Positions 48,503-59,430 of a DNA stretch of 64,000 nucleotides are shown here, piece by piece. This DNA is from Limnohabitans sp. TEGF004 (lineage in GTDB: Bacteria; Pseudomonadota; Gammaproteobacteria; Burkholderiales; Burkholderiaceae_C). Below the pieces are notes generated by a model. That model made no database searches and was not told the DNA's origin. It saw only the letters and a program-made list of their open reading frames with translations. Position 1 is the stretch's first letter; every line of letters starts with the position of its first letter. The position numbers and the translations under genes were made by a program. The stretch spans positions 2,232,001-2,296,000 of the forward strand of contig NZ_AP027056.1 in the NCBI RefSeq assembly GCF_027924965.1. The letters run 5' to 3'.

Positions 48503-48871
48503 TCACTCGCCTGCGGCTTCGCGCGCTTGCGCTTTGCGCAACGCTTTTTCTTCCAAGCCGCTCAGGCCTTCGCGGCGCGCCAGCTCTTCAACGACATCAG
48601 AGGGCTTCAAGCCATAGTGCGCCAAAGCAATCATGCTGTGGAACCACAGATCGGCCACTTCGTACACCAGCTTAGAGGCGTCACCGCCGTGGTCCACATC
48701 TTTGGCGGCCATCACGGTCTCGGTGGCTTCTTCGCCAATCTTCTTCAAAAAGGCGTCTGGGCCTTTGTGCAGCAAGCGCGAGACGTAGCTCTTCTCGGGG
48801 TCGCCACCGTTGGCGGGCTTGCGGCTTTCAATCACGTCGGCCAGACGTTGCAGGGTATCGTTTGAACTCAT
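48503..48871 (-). CDS. hisE: phosphoribosyl-ATP pyrophosphatase
   Basis: Second step of histidine synthesis: removes pyrophosphate from PR-ATP. The 122 residues have the MazG-like helical fold with [16 protein letters not shown] and [14 protein letters not shown] metal-binding Glu/Asp residues. Encoded separately from hisI. I used the ATG giving [10 protein letters not shown]; the in-frame extension upstream overlaps the hisI end. Confidence 0.95.
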   Translation of the reverse strand: MSSNDTLQRLADVIESRKPANGGDPEKSYVSRLLHKGPDAFLKKIGEEATETVMAAKDVDHGGDASKLVYEVADLWFHSMIALAHYGLKPSDVVEELARREGLSGLEEKALRKAQAREAAGE

Positions 48872-48876
48872 GGTGT

Positions 48877-49272
48877 TCACTTGTAAATAGATTCGGGGTC
48901 TTTCAACACAGGCTCGCAAGCGTGCCACGCTTCACCTTCAAGGCGCTGGTAGAAGCAGCTGTGCCGCCCAGTATGGCAGGCAATGCCGGGCTCGTGCCCT
49001 TCTTGCGTCACCTTGAGCAACACCACGTCGTTGTCGCAGTCGATGCGAATGTCATGCACCGTTTGCACATGACCCGACTCTTCGCCCTTGAACCACAGCT
49101 TGTTGCGTGAGCGGCTGAAATACACCGCACGCTTGAGCTCAGCCGTTTTTTGCAGCGCCTCGCGGTTCATCCACGCAAACATCAGCACGTCGCCGCTGTC
49201 TTTTTCTTGGGCGATCACGGGTACTAGCCCCTTGTCGTCCCATTTGATGGCGTCTAGCCAGTTGTTACTCAT
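48877..49272 (-). CDS. hisI: phosphoribosyl-AMP cyclohydrolase
   Basis: Third step of histidine synthesis: opens the adenine ring of PR-AMP. The 131 residues show [25 protein letters not shown] metal-binding Asp residues and the zinc ligands in [10 protein letters not shown]. It ends 5 bases before hisE and starts 15 bases after hisF. Confidence 0.96.
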   Translation of the reverse strand: MSNNWLDAIKWDDKGLVPVIAQEKDSGDVLMFAWMNREALQKTAELKRAVYFSRSRNKLWFKGEESGHVQTVHDIRIDCDNDVVLLKVTQEGHEPGIACHTGRHSCFYQRLEGEAWHACEPVLKDPESIYK

Positions 49273-49287
49273 GGTCGTCTCGCTGGT

Positions 49288-50088
49288 TTACAAACGCACG
49301 GGAATGCCGCGCTCCCGCATCCGCTCTTTCGCCTGCTGCACGGTGTATTCGCCGTAGTGGAAGATGCTCGCAGCCAGCACAGCGTCAGCGCCGCCTTGTT
49401 GCACGCCGTCGGCCAAGTGGTCTAGGTTGCCCACGCCGCCTGAAGCAATGACGGGCACGGGCACGATGTCGGACACAGCTCGGGTGAGTGATAAGTCAAA
49501 GCCGCTTTTTGTGCCGTCGCGGTCCATGCTGGTGAGCAAGATTTCGCCTGCGCCGTAGTCGGCCATTTGTTTGGCCCACGCCACGGCATCCAGCCCCACG
49601 TTTTTGCGGCCACCGTGGCTGAACACATCCCAGCCGGGGCCGACGGGCAAGCCGTTTGCGCCCGCGCGTTGTTCGTCTTCTGCGGTGCGGCGTTTGGCGT
49701 CGATGGCCACCACGATGCACTGCGCACCGTATTTGGCCGAGGCGTCGCGAATGACTTGCGGGTTGGCAATGGCGGCTGAGTTAAAGCTCACTTTGTCAGC
49801 GCCTGCGTTGAGCATGCGGCGCACGTCGTCGACGGTGCGCACACCACCGCCCACGGTGAGGGGGATGAACACTTGGCTGGCCACGGCTTCGATGATGTGA
49901 AGAATCACATCGCGTGCGTCACTGGTGGCGGTGATGTCCAAGAAGGTGAGCTCGTCTGCACCTTGGTCGTTGTAGCGTGCCGCGATTTCAACAGGGTCGC
50001 CTGCATCGCGCAGCTCGACAAAGTTGACGCCTTTGACGACGCGACCGCCGGTCACGTCGAGGCAAGGAATGATGCGCTTAGCAAGCAT
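49288..50088 (-). CDS. hisF: imidazole glycerol phosphate synthase, cyclase subunit
   Basis: Beta/alpha barrel that uses ammonia from HisH to make IGP and AICAR. The 266 residues have the catalytic Asp residues in [15 protein letters not shown] and [10 protein letters not shown], and the phosphate-binding GGGVRTVDD and [10 protein letters not shown] blocks. It is separated from hisA by the mutarotase gene, with an 18-base gap on this side. Confidence 0.97.
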   Translation of the reverse strand: MLAKRIIPCLDVTGGRVVKGVNFVELRDAGDPVEIAARYNDQGADELTFLDITATSDARDVILHIIEAVASQVFIPLTVGGGVRTVDDVRRMLNAGADKVSFNSAAIANPQVIRDASAKYGAQCIVVAIDAKRRTAEDEQRAGANGLPVGPGWDVFSHGGRKNVGLDAVAWAKQMADYGAGEILLTSMDRDGTKSGFDLSLTRAVSDIVPVPVIASGGVGNLDHLADGVQQGGADAVLAASIFHYGEYTVQQAKERMRERGIPVRL

Positions 50089-50106
50089 AGAGGTCCAAAG
50101 AGTTCT

Positions 50107-50982
50107 TCAAGAAACGGTCAAACGCTGCCAGCCAACCCATTGGCCACCAGCAGGAATCGAGATGGGGTCAAACACCTGCGCGGCTTCCACGCACACCATG
50201 CGCGCAAAGCCGTGGGCGGGCATGTCGGCCAGTGCGGCGCATTTGCCTTCGCCCGGGTTCCACACCACCGAGTTGGCCCATGAGGGGCTTTGTTCAATTT
50301 GCAGGGTGCTTGTGCCGTCTTGCAGGTGCAGTGGGTTTGACGATGCGCTTTCACCCCATGAGTACACGCGGTCAAACTCGCCATCAAAGTACAGCGCCTC
50401 GTCGGCTAGGCCATGCACGTCGGCCACGGCGTCCCACTCGGGGCGGCCGCCTAGGCCACGCAGCTCGGTCAGGTCAATATCGTCCACCGCAAAGTAAGTG
50501 TGCAGTGCGCCGGTGAAGTGCAATTCATTTTGCGCTTCGGTGTTGTTGACGGTCAGTGTGATGGTCAGCTGGCCTGGGGCCATCGCCACGCGCAGCTCGA
50601 CCAAAAAGGCTTGTTGCCAAATGGCAAGTGTGTCGGGGTTGGTGCTGAGGGTGAAGTCGATGTGGGCAGCGTCGCCGCTGGCCACTGCCTGGCCCGAAGT
50701 CCAGTTCATGTTGCGTGCAAAGCCGTGCTTGGGCAATGTGCCGCGTTGGTTGAACTGGGGGAAGCAGACCGGCACGCCGCCACGGATGGCGGATTTGCCA
50801 TCCCACAGGTTATCGGTGCTTAAAAACAAACGCTCGCGACCTTGGCTGACCCACGACAACACATGCGCGCCTTGCAGTGCCACCAGCACGGTGTCGCCGC
50901 AAGGCAAGGTCAAGCGCTGGCAGTCTTGACCTTGGTAAGAATCCACAAACGCCGCGCTACCGGCGGCTGTGGCATTAGCCAT
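50107..50982 (-). CDS. D-hexose-6-phosphate mutarotase (YeaD-like)
   Basis: Interconverts anomers of hexose-6-phosphates. The 291-residue protein has the aldose-1-epimerase fold with [20 protein letters not shown], the catalytic His in [11 protein letters not shown] and a Glu near the C-terminal end ([12 protein letters not shown]), plus Arg residues expected for phosphate binding. The ATG at 50982 overlaps the hisA end by 8 bases; a TTG 11 codons upstream is less likely. Its place between hisA and hisF is unexpected, as it has no known role in histidine synthesis. Confidence 0.9.
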   Translation of the reverse strand: MANATAAGSAAFVDSYQGQDCQRLTLPCGDTVLVALQGAHVLSWVSQGRERLFLSTDNLWDGKSAIRGGVPVCFPQFNQRGTLPKHGFARNMNWTSGQAVASGDAAHIDFTLSTNPDTLAIWQQAFLVELRVAMAPGQLTITLTVNNTEAQNELHFTGALHTYFAVDDIDLTELRGLGGRPEWDAVADVHGLADEALYFDGEFDRVYSWGESASSNPLHLQDGTSTLQIEQSPSWANSVVWNPGEGKCAALADMPAHGFARMVCVEAAQVFDPISIPAGGQWVGWQRLTVS

Positions 50983-51715
50983 TGAGTTCGTCAGCGCGGG
51001 CTTGGGCTTTTTCAAAGTCCAAATCGCCGCTGTAAATGGCGCGACCGCAGATCACGCCTTCCACGCCCTCGCCTTCTACGGCGCACAACTGTTCGATGTC
51101 GGCCATGTTGGACAAACCGCCTGAGGCGATGATTGGGATAGAAACGGCTTGTGCCAACTTGACGGTGGCGTCGATGTTGATGCCGGTCAGCATGCCATCG
51201 CGGCCGATGTCGGTGTAGATGATGGACTCGACGCCGTAGTCTTCAAACTTCTTGCCGAGGTCAGCCACGTCGTGGCCTGTGAGCTTGCTCCAACCGTCGG
51301 TAGCCACTTTGCCGTCTTTGGCATCGAGGCCAACGATGATGTGGCCGCCAAAGGCGCTGCACGCATCGCGCAAGAAGCCGGGGTTCTTCACGGCGGCTGT
51401 GCCGATGATGACGTAGCGCAAGCCAGCGTCGATGTATTTTTCAATCGTGTCGAGGTCGCGAATGCCGCCACCCAATTGCACAGGAATGTCGTGACCCACG
51501 GCTTTCAAAATGGCTTTGATGGCCGCTTTGTTTTGGGGTGTGCCGGCGAAAGCGCCGTTCAAGTCGACCAAGTGCAGGCGACGGGCGCCTTTGGCCACCC
51601 AGTTGAGCGCCATTTGCGCGGGGTCTTCACCGAAGGTGGTGGATTGCTCCATGTCGCCTTGTTTGAGGCGCACGCAGTGTCCGTCTTTGAGGTCAATGGC
51701 AGGAATTAAATGCAT
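50975..51715 (-). CDS. hisA: ProFAR isomerase
   Basis: Amadori isomerase of histidine synthesis (ProFAR to PRFAR). The 246-residue barrel starts [17 protein letters not shown], with phosphate-binding GGGIRDLD and ASGGLSNM blocks and the second catalytic Asp region in YTDIGRDGM. It overlaps the mutarotase start. Confidence 0.97.
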   Translation of the reverse strand: MHLIPAIDLKDGHCVRLKQGDMEQSTTFGEDPAQMALNWVAKGARRLHLVDLNGAFAGTPQNKAAIKAILKAVGHDIPVQLGGGIRDLDTIEKYIDAGLRYVIIGTAAVKNPGFLRDACSAFGGHIIVGLDAKDGKVATDGWSKLTGHDVADLGKKFEDYGVESIIYTDIGRDGMLTGINIDATVKLAQAVSIPIIASGGLSNMADIEQLCAVEGEGVEGVICGRAIYSGDLDFEKAQARADELNG

Positions 51716-51729
51716 GATGGCTTAAAGGT

Positions 51730-52380
51730 TCAAGGGTTCCAGTGCAGAAAATTGCGGAACAAGGCCAAGCCATGTGCCGCACTTTTTTCTGGGTGAAATT
51801 GTGTCGCAAAAAGATTGTCGCGGGCCACGGCACATGTAAAAAGGCTGCCGTAGTCGGTTTGTGCTGCGCTGTGCGCTGAATTGGTGGGGCGCGCGTAAAA
51901 GCTGTGCACAAAGTAAAAGTAGCTGGCATCCGGTATGCCTTGCCACAGGACATGCGGCTGAGCTTGCAACACTTGGTTCCAGCCCATTTGCGGCACTTTG
52001 AAGCGACTGCCATCGGCTTGGGTGCGGCCTGCCAAATCAAACTTCACCACCTCGCCAGGGATCAAACCTAAGCCGGGTGTGTCACCCTCGGCGCTGTGGT
52101 CGAGCATCATTTGCATGCCCACGCACACGCCAAACAAAGGCTTTTTATCGGCGGCGTCCAACACGGCCTCAAGCAAGCCCGACTCGCGCAACTCGCGCAT
52201 GCAGTCAGGCATAGCGCCTTGGCCGGGCAAGACCACGCGGTGCGCGTCGCGCACCACTTGGGGGTCAGACGTGACGATGACTTCCGCATGATCCACCACT
52301 GAAGCGGCATGCATCACAGCCTGCGCCACAGAGCGCAGGTTGCCCATGCCGTAATCAACGACTGCGACTTTGTTGCTCAA
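51730..52380 (-). CDS. hisH: imidazole glycerol phosphate synthase, glutaminase subunit
   Basis: Class I glutamine amidotransferase that feeds ammonia to HisF. The 216 residues have the nucleophile Cys in GVCVGMQMM, and the His/Glu pair in ATQFHPEKS. The start codon is TTG, overlapping the hisB stop (TTGA) with AAAGGG 8 bases upstream; there is no other in-frame start before the conserved [11 protein letters not shown]. Confidence 0.95.
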   Translation of the reverse strand: MSNKVAVVDYGMGNLRSVAQAVMHAASVVDHAEVIVTSDPQVVRDAHRVVLPGQGAMPDCMRELRESGLLEAVLDAADKKPLFGVCVGMQMMLDHSAEGDTPGLGLIPGEVVKFDLAGRTQADGSRFKVPQMGWNQVLQAQPHVLWQGIPDASYFYFVHSFYARPTNSAHSAAQTDYGSLFTCAVARDNLFATQFHPEKSAAHGLALFRNFLHWNP

Positions 52381-52982
52381 AGTGAACCCTTTGTCGAGGG
52401 AATCATGCCGGCGGAGCGTGGGTCCAATTCCAAAGCAGCACGCAAGGCGCGGGCAAACGCTTTGAACACGGTCTCAGCTTGGTGATGCGCGTTCTCGCCG
52501 CGCAGGTTGTCGATGTGCAGGGTCACGAAGGCGTGGTTCACAAAGCCTTGGAAGAATTCAAACGCCAATTGGCTGTCGAACTCGCCAATCATGCCGCTCT
52601 TGAATGGCACGTGCATGACCAGACCTGGGCGGCCAGAGAAATCCACCACCACGCGGCTGAGCGCTTCGTCGAGCGGCACATAGGCGTGTCCATAACGGCG
52701 AATGCCTTTTTTGTCGCCAACGGCTTTGGCAAACGCTTGGCCCAAGGTGATGCCCACGTCTTCCACGGTGTGGTGGCCGTCGATGTGCAGGTCACCCTTG
52801 GCTTGAATGTCGAGGTCAATCAAACCATGACGCGCGATTTGGTCGAGCATGTGGTCAAAGAAACCAATGCCGGTAGAGAGCTTGGATTGGCCCGTGCCGT
52901 CGAGGTTGATCTTGACGGTGATTTGGGTCTCGGCCGTGTTGCGGCTGACTTCGGCGATGCGAACTGCTGATTGAGCGGTCAT
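52377..52982 (-). CDS. hisB: imidazoleglycerol-phosphate dehydratase
   Basis: The 201-residue monofunctional enzyme (no histidinol-phosphatase domain) carries the manganese-binding HHTVEDVG and [11 protein letters not shown] motifs. A separate histidinol phosphatase must be encoded elsewhere. It overlaps hisC at the start (ATGA) and hisH at the end. Confidence 0.97.
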   Translation of the reverse strand: MTAQSAVRIAEVSRNTAETQITVKINLDGTGQSKLSTGIGFFDHMLDQIARHGLIDLDIQAKGDLHIDGHHTVEDVGITLGQAFAKAVGDKKGIRRYGHAYVPLDEALSRVVVDFSGRPGLVMHVPFKSGMIGEFDSQLAFEFFQGFVNHAFVTLHIDNLRGENAHHQAETVFKAFARALRAALELDPRSAGMIPSTKGSL

Positions 52983-54109
52983 GCGGTGACTTTCGATGAA
53001 GAGAGAGCGGCTTGCAGGGCAGCCAAGAGTTGTTTGTTTTCCTCGGGCGTGCCGATGGTCAAGCGCAAGCAGTTGGCAAGCAATGGGTGCATTTTAGAAA
53101 CGTTCTTGACCAGCACTTTGTGGGCCTTGAGCACCTCAAAAGCGCGGTTGGCGGCATCAGCTTCACCATTGAAACGCAACACCATCATGTTGGCTTCGCT
53201 GGCATAGGGCGTGACGCCTGCCATATGCTGCAAGGCTTTGAACAAGGCTTCACGCTCGGTACGAATGACGGCGGCTTGCTGGGCGAACACATCGGTGTGC
53301 TCCAGTGCAAACAAAGCGCATTCGGCGTTGAGCACGCTCACGTTGTACGGTGGGCGCAGCTTGTCGACCTCGTTGATGAGCGCCTGCGGGGCAATCATGT
53401 AGCCCAAGCGAATGCCAGCCAAACCGAACTTAGACAAGGTGCGCATCAGCAGCACATTGGCGTTGGTCGCTGGGTGTTGGCGAATTTCGTCGAGCCAGCT
53501 TTTGCTGGAGAAAGGCTGATACGCCTCGTCCATCACCACCAAGCCACCATAGGCGCTGACCTGTGTGATGAGGCGGCGAATGGTGTCGGCGTCCCACAAA
53601 TTGGCGGTGGGGTTGTTGGGGTAGGCGATGTAAACGATGGCGGGCTCGTGCTGCGTGATGGCGTCAGACATGGCGGCTTCGTCCAGCTCAAAGTCGGGCT
53701 TCAAGGGCACGCCGATGTATTGCAAACCTTGCAACTGCGCGCTCATGCCGTACATCACAAAGCCGGGCTCTGGGGCCACCACTTTTGCATTCGGCACAGC
53801 GCAGGCCATCGACAACAAAGAAATGAGTTCGTCAGAGCCGTTGCCCAACATGAGCCCTAAGCCTGCAGGCAAATCGACATACGTCGCCAACGCATTCTTC
53901 AAGTCGTCGATGCGTGCGCCAGGATAACGGTTGACTTCCACCGCACCCAAACGCGCGCCCAGCTGGGCCTGCAATTCGGGCGAGAGGGTGAATGGGTTTT
54001 CCATCGCGTCGAGCTTGACCATGCCCACCGAGTGCTGCACGGCATAGGCGTGCATGGCTTGGACGTCGGGGCGAATGAAACGCAGGGCCTTGTCCGTTTG
54101 ATTCGTCAT
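52979..54109 (-). CDS. hisC: histidinol-phosphate aminotransferase
   Basis: PLP enzyme converting imidazole acetol phosphate to histidinol phosphate. The 376 residues show the PLP Lys in [15 protein letters not shown] (around residue 230), [10 protein letters not shown] and VMDEAYQPF. It lies 6 bases after hisD. Confidence 0.96.
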   Translation of the reverse strand: MTNQTDKALRFIRPDVQAMHAYAVQHSVGMVKLDAMENPFTLSPELQAQLGARLGAVEVNRYPGARIDDLKNALATYVDLPAGLGLMLGNGSDELISLLSMACAVPNAKVVAPEPGFVMYGMSAQLQGLQYIGVPLKPDFELDEAAMSDAITQHEPAIVYIAYPNNPTANLWDADTIRRLITQVSAYGGLVVMDEAYQPFSSKSWLDEIRQHPATNANVLLMRTLSKFGLAGIRLGYMIAPQALINEVDKLRPPYNVSVLNAECALFALEHTDVFAQQAAVIRTEREALFKALQHMAGVTPYASEANMMVLRFNGEADAANRAFEVLKAHKVLVKNVSKMHPLLANCLRLTIGTPEENKQLLAALQAALSSSKVTA

Positions 54110-54115
54110 ATCTGA

Positions 54116-55429
54116 TCAGTCTTTCTTCAAACGGAACTCAGCCGCCATGGCGTGGGCTTGCAAGCCTTCACCATAGGCCAACACTGCGGCAATCTTGCCC
54201 AGTGTTTGTGCGCCCTGCTCGCTCACCTCGATCAAGCTGCTGCGCTTTTGGAAGTCGTACACGCCCAAGGGCGAGCTGAAACGCGCCGTGCCGCTGGTGG
54301 GCAACACGTGGTTGGGGCCCGCGCAGTAGTCGCCCAAGCTTTCGCTGGTGAACGCGCCCAAGAAGATCGCACCCGCGTGCTTGAGCAGCGGCTCCCACTT
54401 GTGTGGCTCGTTGCTCGACACCTCCAAGTGCTCGGGCGCAATGCGGTTGCTGATGGCGCACGCCTCTTCCATGCTGCGGGTGTGGATGAGCACACCACGG
54501 CCGTTGAGGGACTTTTCGATGATGTCTTTGCGCGGCATTTGCGGCAGCAAGCGCTCGATCTCGGTTTGCACACGGTCGATGTACGCAGCGTCTTGGCACA
54601 GCAACACGCTTTGCGCCAACTCGTCGTGCTCGGCTTGGCTGAACAAATCCATGGCCACCCAATCGGCCGGCGTGGAGCCATCGGCCAACACCAAAATTTC
54701 GCTGGGGCCTGCAATCATGTCGATGCCCACTGTGCCAAACACGCGGCGCTTGGCAGCGGCTACGTAGGCGTTGCCGGGGCCGGTAATTTTGTCTACCGCT
54801 GGCACAGTGGCTGTGCCGTAGGCCAACGCAGCCACGGCCTGTGCGCCACCGATGGTGAATGCACGGCTCACGCCGGCCACATAGGCAGCGGCCAAGACGA
54901 GTGGGTTCTTCTCGCCCTTGGGCGTTGGCACAACCATGATGATCTCTTGCACGCCTGCAACGTGCGCAGGAATGGCGTTCATCAACACGCTAGATGGATA
55001 AGCGGCTTTGCCACCGGGCACATAGATGCCCACGCGGTCGAGCGGCGTGACTTTTTGACCCAGCAACGTGCCATCGGCATCGCGGTAAGTCCAGCTTTCG
55101 CCGCTGGCTTTCTTTTGCGCCTCGTGATAGCTGCGCACGCGTGCAGCGGCGGCTTGCAAGGCGTCGCGTTGCTCGGCAGGCAAACCATCGAACGCGGCTT
55201 TGAGTTCTTTTTGCGTCAGCTCTAACGCGGCCATGCTGTCGACCTTCAGACCGTCAAAGCGCTCGGTGTATTCGAGCACGGCAGCGTCGCCACGCTTTTG
55301 CACGTCGGCCAAGATGTCGGCCACGCGTTGCTCGATGGCCGCGTCGGTGTCGGCAGACCAATGCAGACGCGCTTTGAACTCAGCTTCAAAGGTGGGGCTG
55401 GTGGTCGAGAGACGAAGCGGTTTGGCCAT
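54116..55429 (-). CDS. hisD: histidinol dehydrogenase
   Basis: Zinc enzyme performing the last two oxidations to histidine with NAD. The 437 residues include [22 protein letters not shown], the catalytic RIAPEHLEV and the [19 protein letters not shown] signature. I used the ATG giving [10 protein letters not shown]; an earlier in-frame ATG lies in the hisG-hisD gap and adds 19 weak residues. Confidence 0.97.
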   Translation of the reverse strand: MAKPLRLSTTSPTFEAEFKARLHWSADTDAAIEQRVADILADVQKRGDAAVLEYTERFDGLKVDSMAALELTQKELKAAFDGLPAEQRDALQAAAARVRSYHEAQKKASGESWTYRDADGTLLGQKVTPLDRVGIYVPGGKAAYPSSVLMNAIPAHVAGVQEIIMVVPTPKGEKNPLVLAAAYVAGVSRAFTIGGAQAVAALAYGTATVPAVDKITGPGNAYVAAAKRRVFGTVGIDMIAGPSEILVLADGSTPADWVAMDLFSQAEHDELAQSVLLCQDAAYIDRVQTEIERLLPQMPRKDIIEKSLNGRGVLIHTRSMEEACAISNRIAPEHLEVSSNEPHKWEPLLKHAGAIFLGAFTSESLGDYCAGPNHVLPTSGTARFSSPLGVYDFQKRSSLIEVSEQGAQTLGKIAAVLAYGEGLQAHAMAAEFRLKKD

Positions 55430-55454
55430 CTTGTGTACGTTTGTAGTGAAAGGT

Positions 55455-56102
55455 TTATTTGGCAAGTGCGGCAGAGAAGGCATCAATGATGCGGCGAATG
55501 TCGGCCTGCTTCATCTTGAGTGCTGCTTGGTTGACCACCAAGCGCGAGCTGATGTCCATGATGCGCTCAACTTCCACCAAGTGGTTGGCTTTGAGTGTGT
55601 TGCCGGTGGACACCAAGTCAACGATGGCATCGGCCAAGCCGGTGAGCGGGGCCAATTCCATGGAGCCATAGAGCTTGACCAAGTCGACGTGCACACCTTT
55701 GGTGGCGAAGAAGTCACGCGCGATGGTGGTGTACTTGGTCGCCACTTTCAAACGCGCGCCTTGCTTGACCATCGCCGCGTAGTCGAAATCAGAACGCACG
55801 GCGACGCTCATGCGGCATTTGGCGATTTGCAAATCGAGGGGTTGATAGAGCCCATCTGTGCCATGCTCGATCAATGTGTCGAGGCCCGTCACGCCCAAAT
55901 CAGCACCGCCGTATTGCACATACGTGGGCACGTCAGACGCACGCACCAACACCACGCGCACATTGGCGTGGTTGGTGGGCAAGATGAGCTTGCGAGATTT
56001 TTCTGGATCTTCGAGCACCTCAATGCCTGCGGCTTTAAGAAGCGGCATGGTTTCATCAAAAATGCGACCCTTGGAGAGCGCCAGCGTCAACATGTTGTTC
56101 AT
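55455..56102 (-). CDS. hisG: ATP phosphoribosyltransferase, short form
   Basis: First committed step of histidine synthesis (ATP + PRPP). The 215-residue length marks the short HisG(S) form, which lacks the C-terminal feedback domain and needs HisZ as partner; no hisZ is in the window. [26 protein letters not shown] and [12 protein letters not shown] are visible catalytic and PRPP-binding blocks. It overlaps murA by 4 bases. Confidence 0.96.
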   Translation of the reverse strand: MNNMLTLALSKGRIFDETMPLLKAAGIEVLEDPEKSRKLILPTNHANVRVVLVRASDVPTYVQYGGADLGVTGLDTLIEHGTDGLYQPLDLQIAKCRMSVAVRSDFDYAAMVKQGARLKVATKYTTIARDFFATKGVHVDLVKLYGSMELAPLTGLADAIVDLVSTGNTLKANHLVEVERIMDISSRLVVNQAALKMKQADIRRIIDAFSAALAK

Positions 56103-57376
56103 TTCACTCTTTCGATATCCGCGCCAATGGCGCGCAGCTTGGCTTCCATCTTGTCGTAGCCACGGTCCAAGTGGTAGATGCGGTCCACCAAGGTTTCACC
56201 GTCGGCCACCAAGCCAGCAATCACCAGCGAGGCAGAAGCACGCAAGTCGGTGGCCATGACGGTTGCACCCGAGAGCTTTTGGACGCCTTCAAGCACGGCC
56301 ACTTTGCCGTCGATTTGGATGTGTGCGCCCAAGCGCACCAACTCGTTGACGTGCATGAAGCGGTTTTCAAAAATCGTTTCTGTCACCTTTGATGCGCCCT
56401 TGGCAATCGCGTTCAACACCATGAACTGCGCTTGCATGTCGGTGGGGAAGCCTGGGTATTCGGTGGTGCGGAAGTTTTGTGCCTTGAGGTGTTCATACGC
56501 AGGTGCAGTGCCTTGAATGCGAATGCCCTCTGCGTTGGCAGTGACCGTTGCACCAGCATCACGCAGTTTATCGATGACCGCGTCCAAATGGTCGGCACGG
56601 GCGTGACGCAAGAACACGTCGCCGCCGGTCGCTGCCACGGCGCACAAAAACGTGCCGGCTTCAATACGGTCAGCCACCACTTTGTGGGTGCAACCGTGCA
56701 AACGCTCCACACCTTGGATGTGAATGCGGCTTGTGCCGTGGCCTTCAATCTTCGCGCCCATGGCAATGAGCATTTCGGCCAAGTCTGGAATCTCTGGCTC
56801 TTGCGCGGCGTTTTCCAACACGGTTTCGCCATCGGCCAAAGCCGCAGCCATGAGGAAGTTTTCTGTGCCAGTGACTGTCACCATGTCGGTGGCAATGCGT
56901 GCGCCTTTGAGGCGTGTGCGACCGCCGCCTAATTTGGCGACCATGTAGCCGTGGTCCACATCAATCTCTGCACCCATGGCTTGCAAGCCCTTCAAGTGCT
57001 GGTCCACAGGGCGCGAGCCAATAGCGCAGCCGCCCGGCAACGACACCTTGGCGTGACCAAAGCGGGCCAACAAGGGGCCAAGTGCGAGCACGGAAGCACG
57101 CATGGTTTTCACCAGCTCGTAGGGGGCTTCGGGGTTGTTCAAACCACCGGCGTCTAGGCTGACTGTGCCGTCGTCTGCACGCTCGGCCGTCACGCCCATG
57201 TTGCGGATGAGCTTGAGCATGGTGGCCACGTCTTGCAACTGCGGCACGTTGTGCAGCGTGACAGGCTGATCGGTCAACAAGGCTGCGCACAGCTCGGGCA
57301 GTGCCGCGTTTTTAGCGCCAGAAATCAACACTTCGCCATTGAGGGTGCGGCCGCCGCGAACGAGTAATTTATCCAT
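56099..57376 (-). CDS. murA: UDP-N-acetylglucosamine 1-carboxyvinyltransferase
   Basis: Transfers enolpyruvate from PEP to UDP-GlcNAc, the first committed step of peptidoglycan synthesis. The 425 residues carry [17 protein letters not shown] near the start and the active-site Cys117 in [13 protein letters not shown], the fosfomycin-sensitive form. It overlaps hisG at its end and follows ibaG by 8 bases. Confidence 0.97.
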   Translation of the reverse strand: MDKLLVRGGRTLNGEVLISGAKNAALPELCAALLTDQPVTLHNVPQLQDVATMLKLIRNMGVTAERADDGTVSLDAGGLNNPEAPYELVKTMRASVLALGPLLARFGHAKVSLPGGCAIGSRPVDQHLKGLQAMGAEIDVDHGYMVAKLGGGRTRLKGARIATDMVTVTGTENFLMAAALADGETVLENAAQEPEIPDLAEMLIAMGAKIEGHGTSRIHIQGVERLHGCTHKVVADRIEAGTFLCAVAATGGDVFLRHARADHLDAVIDKLRDAGATVTANAEGIRIQGTAPAYEHLKAQNFRTTEYPGFPTDMQAQFMVLNAIAKGASKVTETIFENRFMHVNELVRLGAHIQIDGKVAVLEGVQKLSGATVMATDLRASASLVIAGLVADGETLVDRIYHLDRGYDKMEAKLRAIGADIERVK

Positions 57377-57384
57377 AGGGGTTC

Positions 57385-57630
57385 TTAAGCTTTAGGAGCA
57401 GCTTGCCATTCGGCAGGCGTGTAGGTTTTCATGGACAAAGCGTGCACTTCATCGGTTTTGATTTTTTCGCCCAAGGTGGCGTAGACCTGCTGGTGGCGCT
57501 GGATGAGGCGCTTACCTTCAAACTCGGCGGACACCAAAGTGGCATACCAATGACGGCCATCGCCCTCGACGTGCAAATGCTCGCAAGGCAGGCCTGCGGC
57601 GATGATGGCTTGTAACTCTTGTGCTGTCAT
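57385..57630 (-). CDS. ibaG: BolA/IbaG family protein
   Basis: The 81-residue protein has the BolA fold with [21 protein letters not shown] and [11 protein letters not shown]. The family partners monothiol glutaredoxins in iron-sulfur handling; IbaG-type members lie upstream of murA. A grxD gene is present at 18.3 kb. I used the ATG giving [10 protein letters not shown]; the in-frame upstream extension overlaps the permease end. Confidence 0.93.
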   Translation of the reverse strand: MTAQELQAIIAAGLPCEHLHVEGDGRHWYATLVSAEFEGKRLIQRHQQVYATLGEKIKTDEVHALSMKTYTPAEWQAAPKA

Positions 57631-57640
57631 GGAATACCTT

Positions 57641-58423
57641 TTAGCCTCGGATTTTGTAACCTGTGCGCAGCAAATGCAGTGCGATGGTAGAAACCACCAA
57701 CAAGCACACACCTACAACGCCCAAGCTCAACCAAGGCGACACATCGCTTTGGCCAAAGAAGCCAAAACGGAAACCGTCGATCATGTAGAAGAACGGGTTG
57801 AGGTGGCTCACGTTTTGCCAAAAGCTTGGCAGTGAGTGGATGGAATAAAACACGCCGCTCAAAAACGTCATCGGCATGATGATGAAGTTTTGGAAAGCGG
57901 CCATTTGGTCAAACTTATCGGCCCACAAGCCCGCGATCAAACCGAGTGAGCCAAGCATGAGCGCGCCGAGCACGGCAAAAGTGATGACCCACAGAGGCTG
58001 CGTAGGCATGAGCGAGAAATTGAGCACCGACGACTGCCACACAAACAGCACGCCCGCCAACAACACACCCGCGCCCACCAACAAACCGCGCACCATGGCA
58101 GACAGTGCATAGGCAAAGAACCAGCTCCAGTGCGAGAGTGGCGTGAGCAACAAGAACACCAAGTTGCCCATGATCTTGCTTTGCACCATGGACGAGGAGC
58201 TATTGGCAAACGCGTTTTGCAGCACGCTCATCATCACGAGGCCCGGAATCAAAAACGCGGTGTAGCTCACACCCTCGTACACCTGCACATGCGCTTCAAG
58301 CACATGGCCAAAAATCATCAGGTACATCACCGCCGTGAGCACGGGCGCGGCCACCGTTTGGAAACTGACTTTCCAAAAGCGCAACACCTCTTTGTAGAAG
58401 AGCATGGTCCAGCCGGTCATCAT
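57641..58423 (-). CDS. ABC-2 type transporter permease
   Basis: The 260-residue protein has about six membrane segments and the ABC-2 block MPMTFLSGVFYSIHSLP before the last helices. It resembles YadH-type exporters. Substrate unknown. It overlaps its ATPase (ATGA) and is followed by ibaG-murA; this exporter between mla and murA is a recurring betaproteobacterial arrangement, which suggests an envelope substrate. Confidence 0.92.
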   Translation of the reverse strand: MMTGWTMLFYKEVLRFWKVSFQTVAAPVLTAVMYLMIFGHVLEAHVQVYEGVSYTAFLIPGLVMMSVLQNAFANSSSSMVQSKIMGNLVFLLLTPLSHWSWFFAYALSAMVRGLLVGAGVLLAGVLFVWQSSVLNFSLMPTQPLWVITFAVLGALMLGSLGLIAGLWADKFDQMAAFQNFIIMPMTFLSGVFYSIHSLPSFWQNVSHLNPFFYMIDGFRFGFFGQSDVSPWLSLGVVGVCLLVVSTIALHLLRTGYKIRG

Positions 58424-59343
58424 GCTTGTGCTCCTGTTTCTTCGCTTTTGTGCATCACATCGAGGAACACATCTTCCAAATCGGCTTTGCGAATTTCGAC
58501 GTCTTGCGCTTGCAAGCCAGCTTCACGCACGGCTGCGAGGTAGCGCTCAATCTCCAACGCGTCATTGGCGGGGAACTGAACGATGCGGCCCGTCACCCGC
58601 GCCTTGGCAGCAAGAGCAGGTGGCAGCTCGGCATCGAGCTTGAAGCGCAGCACATTGCTAGACGCAGCTTTGAGTAACTCGGTGGTGCTATCGAGCGCCA
58701 CCACTTTGCCGTTTTTCAACATGGCAATGCGGCCGCACAAAGCTTCGGCTTCTTCGAGGTAATGCGTGGTCAGCAACACGGTGCTGCCCTCGCGGTTGAG
58801 CTTGGCAATGAACTGCCACAAGGTTTGGCGCAGCTCCACGTCCACACCCGCGGTTGGCTCATCAAGCACGATGACAGGCGGCTTGTGCACCAAGGCTTGC
58901 GCCACCAACATGCGGCGCTTCATGCCGCCTGAGAGTTGGCGCATGTTGTGATGGGCTTTGTCGCTGAGGCCAAGGCTGTGCAAGAGCTCATCAATCCAGT
59001 CATCGTTGTGTTTGACGCCAAAGTAGCCCGACTGAAACTTCAAGGCTTCGCGCACATTGAAGAACGGGTCGAACACCAGCTCTTGCGGTACCACGCCCAA
59101 CATGCGGCGAGCCTGGGCGGATTGGGTAGCCACATTGACGCCGTGCACCAACACCGAACCAGACGAGGCTTGTGCCAAACCGGCCAAGATGCTGATGAGG
59201 GTGGTCTTGCCCGCGCCGTTGGGGCCTAAGAGCCCAAAGAACTCGCCTTTTTGAACATCAAAACGCACGCCATCGAGCGCCTGAAACGGACCTCGGGCGG
59301 TTTGGAAAGTTTTGGAGACGGATTGGAAAGAAATAGCGGGCAT
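58420..59343 (-). CDS. ABC exporter ATP-binding protein
   Basis: The 307 residues contain Walker A GPNGAGKTTLI, signature LSGGMKRRM, Walker B VIVLDEPTAGVD and the switch TTHYLEEAE, all intact, plus a ~80-residue C-terminal extension (YadG/CcmA-type). I used the ATG giving MPAISFQSVS; the upstream in-frame part overlaps the mlaB leader. It drives the permease encoded next. Confidence 0.94.
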   Translation of the reverse strand: MPAISFQSVSKTFQTARGPFQALDGVRFDVQKGEFFGLLGPNGAGKTTLISILAGLAQASSGSVLVHGVNVATQSAQARRMLGVVPQELVFDPFFNVREALKFQSGYFGVKHNDDWIDELLHSLGLSDKAHHNMRQLSGGMKRRMLVAQALVHKPPVIVLDEPTAGVDVELRQTLWQFIAKLNREGSTVLLTTHYLEEAEALCGRIAMLKNGKVVALDSTTELLKAASSNVLRFKLDAELPPALAAKARVTGRIVQFPANDALEIERYLAAVREAGLQAQDVEIRKADLEDVFLDVMHKSEETGAQA

Positions 59344-59430
59344 AAAGTAGCCTTTGATTTTAAGGCTTTCAGCATGCCCTCTGCGATTGCCCTGACTTCG
59401 CGACACCCACAGGGACGCCTGAAACACATT

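Noticed and set aside
54152..55225. 357-codon open frame antisense to hisD
   Set aside because: hisD is unmistakable on the other strand; the antisense product shows no motifs and only reflects third-position GC bias.
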